From a virus: 64,000 bases of DNA. Below, piece by piece: positions 61,401-64,000 of the stretch. The notes below the pieces were generated by a model that saw only the letters and a program-made list of their open reading frames with translations, was not told the DNA's origin and did no database searches. The position numbers were made by a program, and so were the translations under genes. The stretch spans positions 62,001-126,000 of IMG/VR virus record IMGVR_UViG_3300032331_003609, one strand, 5' to 3'. Every line of letters starts with the position of its first letter. Within the stretch, counting starts at the first letter, position 1.

Positions 61401-61787
61401 TTGGTAATCTTCGGTAACCAAACAGGATATCAAAGAACTAACTCAGCATTTAATAACTTACACGTTAGAGATTTATTAATCACACTTGAAGAGAGTGTAG
61501 AAGATATCTTAGCTAACTATGTGTTTGACTTCAATGAAGATTCAATTAGACTTGAAATTAAGACTATAGTAGACAACTACTTATCAGGCGTTAAAAACGT
61601 AGGTGGTATTTACAACTTCTTGAGTATTATGGATTCTTCGAACAATACTCCAGCTATTATCGACCAAAACATCGGTATTATTGATATCATTATCGAACCA
61701 GCTAGAGGTATCCACAAGTTTATCAACAGAGTAACTGTTGCTAGAACAGGCGGTATTGCTTCAGGAGGATTCATTCAATTTAGTTAA
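58455..61787 (+). CDS. Tail sheath protein (gp18-like)
   Basis: A 1110-residue contractile sheath subunit, well above the ~660 of T4 gp18. The N-terminal VFKSSGVYTLEFDASENIVV, the RLVVGFSTKGPFNTPVYV segment and the C-terminal domain (VGGIYNFLSIMDSSNN, IEPARGIHKFINRVTVARTG) match the family. The extra length lies in the middle, about 300-900, as surface insertions. Contracts during injection. Confidence 0.9.
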   Translation: MAKKLTLDLSVFKSSGVYTLEFDASENIVVNPQTVRLVVGFSTKGPFNTPVYVPDVQTALKVFGDIDRSLEKKGSFFHRSIFTCLNSGPVFALNLLKLNNTVTELSEPDVANGADVARYRSFSLDTAEVNGLNPTEEYTKTNANLPNQDKLVSSYYNKEKFWFPDPNMLLATVHTTDKSKLFSLVNISQNPISVIIKKSVDSRLPIKGFDITAKEYFGANNVPSFINPNDYISDYFVDVIAVSGNWANYSKLSLDPLYSSYFTSKGFIKDQIDNFLSLKEVNVVFSITGCLIPDFIDQNGITQYIKTLINNQIGSTGILCAVNEEGLDDLESGEYSYLDLVGHHLTGVLDPSNPVITEIDFLSYSSPLSADLTYQIDEPNSLNDANNPSEELAEVATVFSSEFESPSTTGINKDEFVTYSSSALDGGYPYLQTSISGATKADKLAALKSFLTTTAGSPSPKFIVGKVTGNLTGNSNALIDFANNDLVKLKVVEVKEVTVAPGNVQLRIKWSHPLFTSSAPLVSPYYDTSLSDNHYQFCKSDYFDLITDPTTTKDAYYGYEESPIYMDYEKGVISTGDVIHKTYDGSSVQYVKFEKSIDRDDFKIIEMKAYVDDVFTTVEDVVGWNASYMINSNGSGDTVGNHITKAAGLNIISLIGNLNEYVDIVGPITDNQVEMTTTQVADSGLKVGDYLVSEETDLFSNSAGNYLNRLTKIIEAKRVAVPGSPGNYTIYVKTDRPIKLFSGKVNKFKPIHQFIDTFKFTYLPGFQLKASHRPNGSDDRLDEILNVLSETNISKTLSDRNIITFRYVVDTFDGQVQTNSKYQLALLAKNRQKCLAIINAPSMEKFKNSVDPRFTESPSSTNPSPLLNAKYIADGGNLELNPSFRFTLPDEDSGAKFCGVFAPFLTIRENGKNFNIPPAAHVSNNFIRKFVTGEPYSIVAGQKRGVLSGSNLVGLEYDFSQDDRDYLEPFGINPIVRKRNIGLVIFGNQTGYQRTNSAFNNLHVRDLLITLEESVEDILANYVFDFNEDSIRLEIKTIVDNYLSGVKNVGGIYNFLSIMDSSNNTPAIIDQNIGIIDIIIEPARGIHKFINRVTVARTGGIASGGFIQFS

Positions 61788-61810
61788 TTTGATATAAAAA
61801 TCCGAAAGGA

Positions 61811-61820
61811 AATATATAAA
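61811..61820 (+). promoter_or_regulatory. GATATATAA-like box
   Basis: AATATATAAA, 7 bases before the tail tube ATG, in an A-rich leader. Confidence 0.45.
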
Positions 61821-61827
61821 ATAAAAA

Positions 61828-62400
61828 ATGGCAGGATTACCACATTATACATCTTCTAAGGCAGCGGTTAATAAATTTGAACCGATTTTTACTAATCAGT
61901 TCGAGGTATTGATCACTCCGCCTACTGCTGTAGTTCCCCCACAGGGAAGTCCTAATAACGGGAACATACTTTTAGAGCATGTGAAGAGTATAGAGGGATT
62001 AGCAGTTGATCAAAACCCTGGTGAGATCACTCAACAGTATAAGAATGCTAAAAGATATTATGCAGGAGCAAGACCACAAAGAACCGGTCTTGATCTTACT
62101 ATAAATTTTGAAGTTAACTTAGATGAAAACAATTCGATGTATGTTTTCAAAACTATGAGACAATGGGCAGATTTAATCTACAACCCATTAACAGGAGCAT
62201 TGGGTCTTAAAAAAGACTATACTGGAAATATACTTATCAGTGTATTTAATAAAGCAGGCGACGTACACAGAAGAATAAGTTGCAAAGATTGCTTTATTAT
62301 GACCCCATTATCACAAATGGATTTAAACTACACCAATACTAACTTGTTTGCTTTAAGAGTTACATGGGCAGTTGATTATTTCGATGACGTATTTATATAA
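61828..62400 (+). CDS. Tail tube protein (gp19-like), copy A
   Basis: A 190-residue tail tube subunit. MAGLPHYTSSKAAVNKFEPI, NQFEVLI, YNPLTGALGLKKDY and FDDVFI match the gp19 family, which forms the inner tube inside the sheath. It follows the sheath gene by 40 bases and precedes a close paralogue by 9 bases. Confidence 0.9.
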   Translation: MAGLPHYTSSKAAVNKFEPIFTNQFEVLITPPTAVVPPQGSPNNGNILLEHVKSIEGLAVDQNPGEITQQYKNAKRYYAGARPQRTGLDLTINFEVNLDENNSMYVFKTMRQWADLIYNPLTGALGLKKDYTGNILISVFNKAGDVHRRISCKDCFIMTPLSQMDLNYTNTNLFALRVTWAVDYFDDVFI

Positions 62401-62409
62401 AAATAAAAA

Positions 62410-62988
62410 ATGGCAGGATTACCACATTTTACTAGTGCAAAAGCGGCAGTAAGCCTTTACGAACCGGTATATTTAAACCAGTTCGAGGTTATTATTCAGC
62501 CACCTGCTGCGGTTTCTAACCCAGCTGGTACTGCGGGAAGAACCTTAATGGTAGAGAATGTAACACAGATTGGCGGATTAGCAGTGGATAAAACTCCAGC
62601 ACCAGTAATGCAAAACTATAAATTTGCAGGAAGAAGATACGCAGGTGCAGCAGTTGATGATACTGGTGTTAAGATCACAGTTAACTTTCAAACAAATTTA
62701 GACGATAATAACTCTAACTATGTCCACAAGACACTTAGACAATGGAGTGATTTAGTTTATAACCCATTAACGGGTGCTATGGGAATTAAATCTAACTATG
62801 CTGGCGGAACGTACATTCTAATTAGCATATTTAATAAACAAGGAGATGTTTTTAGAAGAATGAAATTCTTAAATTGCTTTCCGACTAAAGCTATAGATCC
62901 TATGCCACTTACATATGACAATGGAGCAAATATGTACACGATTGCTGCTGAATTTAGAGCAGATTATTTTGAAGATGTGTTCAATTAA
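62410..62988 (+). CDS. Tail tube protein (gp19-like), copy B
   Basis: A 192-residue paralogue of the gene at 61828: MAGLPHFTSAKAAVSLYEPV, NQFEVII, VYNPLTGAMGIKSNY, DYFEDVF. Roughly half the residues are identical. Two tube proteins may form different tube segments, or one may be a tail-tube initiator or terminator. Confidence 0.9.
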   Translation: MAGLPHFTSAKAAVSLYEPVYLNQFEVIIQPPAAVSNPAGTAGRTLMVENVTQIGGLAVDKTPAPVMQNYKFAGRRYAGAAVDDTGVKITVNFQTNLDDNNSNYVHKTLRQWSDLVYNPLTGAMGIKSNYAGGTYILISIFNKQGDVFRRMKFLNCFPTKAIDPMPLTYDNGANMYTIAAEFRADYFEDVFN

Positions 62989-63009
62989 GAATTACTTAAA
63001 ATGATATAT

Positions 63010-63043
63010 AAAAGGCTTATCCTACCGATAAGCCTTTTTATTT
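63010..63043 (+). terminator. Intrinsic terminator after tail tube genes
   Basis: AAAAGGCTTATC pairs perfectly with GATAAGCCTTTT over 12 bp, then T run. A GATATATAAAA (63003-63013) overlaps its 5' edge and is probably not a promoter there. Confidence 0.88.
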
Positions 63044-63323
63044 GCACATCATTTTAAAAAGGAATAGAACTCCAACATGGACGACCCCGGTGATAGAAAA
63101 AACAATCAAAAAATACAAAGAAAAAGAAAAAAGACTAGTCTTTTACAAAGATACGTCCCTAATGTTAGCTATGTTCTTTCTCCCATTTGGCTACGACGCA
63201 TTGTTCAAGTTAATAATGGACATGAGTGGTTCATATTGGGTAGCAGATATTGTTTTTTATTCAATTTCAGGTTGCTTCTGGTTGTCGTATATCTTACTTA
63301 CGAAACGTTTAAGTAGAAAATAG
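63042..63323 (+). CDS. Small membrane protein
   Basis: A frame encoding a basic N-terminal part (TIKKYKEKEKRLVFYKD) and two predicted transmembrane segments (SLMLAMFFLPFGYDALFKLI and WVADIVFYSISGCFWLSYIL). The start is uncertain: the TTG at 63042 lies in the terminator, and a GTG near 63090 is the next candidate. An overlapping ATG frame at 63077 is less protein-like. Function unknown. Confidence 0.5.
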   Translation: MHIILKRNRTPTWTTPVIEKTIKKYKEKEKRLVFYKDTSLMLAMFFLPFGYDALFKLIMDMSGSYWVADIVFYSISGCFWLSYILLTKRLSRK

Positions 63324-63404
63324 GATAAAACCCTTGCATTTTCTGAATTATATTTTGTCTTAGATACTAAAAGAGTATAGATAGATAAAATATAAAATAG
63401 CTTC

Positions 63405-64000
63405 ATGGAAGATAATTTAGACGAGATAGCTTTAAAGCATTTGTCACAAAAAGAAAGCGAAAGCGGATTAGAGTATGACAATATCCCAGAAATTCAAGAA
63501 CCCCCTAAATCTTTAGGTAAAGCTTCATTTGTCCAAGAGATCGAAGAAACAGCATTAGGAATGGAATCTCCATGGAAAAAGATTCCGTTTACAAATTTAC
63601 CCTCAGAAGGGTTTGGCTATCCTCCGGAAACTGAAATAACAATCAGATCAGCAGAGGTAGGAGAAATTCGTCATTTTTCAACAATAGATGAAAACGATCC
63701 TATTGATATAGATGATAAAATAAATCATATAATTTCTAAATGCTGTGTAATTAGATGGAAGGAAGGCGTTTTAAATTACATGGACATTTATCAAGAAGAT
63801 AGATTCTATATCTTTATGTCTGTCAGGGATTTGACATTTGTCAAAGGAGAGAACCGAATTTACATCCCTGTTCAAAAAACTTGCGATAAAGATGAGTGTC
63901 CTATTCCGAGCGATATAGAATTGACATCTGCTATACTTTCTAATTTTAAGCTGGATCTAAAATTAAAGAAATATTATGACCATGAAAATGGATTCTTTCA
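63405..64000 (+). CDS. gp26-like baseplate hub protein (partial)
   Basis: The first 198 codons of a gene running off the window. MEDNLDEIALKHLSQKESES is acidic and probably disordered. PWKKIPFTNLPSEGFGYPPE, IRSAEVGEIRHFSTIDENDP and YQEDRFYIFMSVRDLTF match T4 gp26-like hub proteins known from T4-type phages of marine bacteria. It would help assemble the baseplate hub. Also like cyanophage gp26 in its first 200 residues. Confidence 0.7.
   Translation, partial: MEDNLDEIALKHLSQKESESGLEYDNIPEIQEPPKSLGKASFVQEIEETALGMESPWKKIPFTNLPSEGFGYPPETEITIRSAEVGEIRHFSTIDENDPIDIDDKINHIISKCCVIRWKEGVLNYMDIYQEDRFYIFMSVRDLTFVKGENRIYIPVQKTCDKDECPIPSDIELTSAILSNFKLDLKLKKYYDHENGFF

Noticed and set aside
63003-63013. 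GATATATAAAA just before the terminator
   Set aside because: It would start transcription straight into the terminator; probably AT-rich coincidence.
63077-63316. Alternative ATG frame at the small membrane protein
   Set aside because: It lacks clear helices, while the overlapping frame has two good transmembrane segments; the choice is not certain.
1-64000. Diversity-generating retroelement, integrase or transposase
   Set aside because: No reverse transcriptase, template repeats, integrase or transposase motif was seen.

Overview
The window is an AT-rich, gene-dense segment of a large T4-like contractile-tailed phage (myovirus). The right half holds a recognisable T4-type core: UvsX recombinase, DnaB-type helicase, the gp47/gp46 recombination nuclease pair, a gp15-like sheath stabiliser, a gp14-like neck protein, a probable gp16, the gp17 large terminase, the gp18 tail sheath, two gp19-type tail tube proteins and the start of a gp26-like baseplate hub protein. 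Most starts lack a Shine-Dalgarno sequence and sit behind A-rich leaders. One small lipoprotein has a lipobox of the kind common in Bacteroidota. Together these suggest a Bacteroidota host, but this is inference.

Layout. (1) About 1-15.9 kb is a carbohydrate and modification island: an APS-kinase-like P-loop protein, three radical SAM proteins, two SDR sugar-nucleotide enzymes (one fused to a 2OG-Fe(II) oxygenase), an SGNH-like protein, two tandem GT7 galactosyltransferase-like proteins split by concanavalin-like insertions, a free-standing concanavalin-like protein, a GT2-like glycosyltransferase and a methyltransferase. (2) 15.9-18.9 kb has small metabolic genes, a phage-encoded tmRNA with an initiator-type tRNA-Met six bases downstream, and a cysteine-cluster protein. 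(3) 19.1-27.1 kb holds two collagen-like tail fibres ending in S74-type chaperone domains, plus two further probable virion adhesins. (4) 27.3-29.5 kb is a tRNA array with three tiny ORFs and several tRNA-like or hairpin RNAs that do not fold as ordinary tRNAs. (5) 29.7-35.7 kb is a second modification island (GT-like proteins, an SGNH protein, a PhyH dioxygenase, a methyltransferase) with a Gly tRNA and an expanded Asp-like tRNA. (6) 35.8-46.3 kb contains an exported nuclease, a MoxR/VWA pair, a thymidylate-synthase-like enzyme, a deoxyribonucleotidase and several proteins whose N-termini resemble the T4 capsid-targeting sequence. (7) 46.4-52.4 kb is replication and recombination. (8) 52.4-64 kb is tail, neck and packaging.

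A recurring GATATATAA-like box lies just upstream of many genes on both strands and of the tmRNA, and is the best candidate for a phage-specific promoter. Intrinsic terminators separate several units. The observations most worth following up are the tmRNA plus initiator tRNA, the expanded tRNA-like RNAs, the GT7 enzymes with lectin-like insertions, and the set of candidate internal head proteins that includes the MoxR and VWA proteins.
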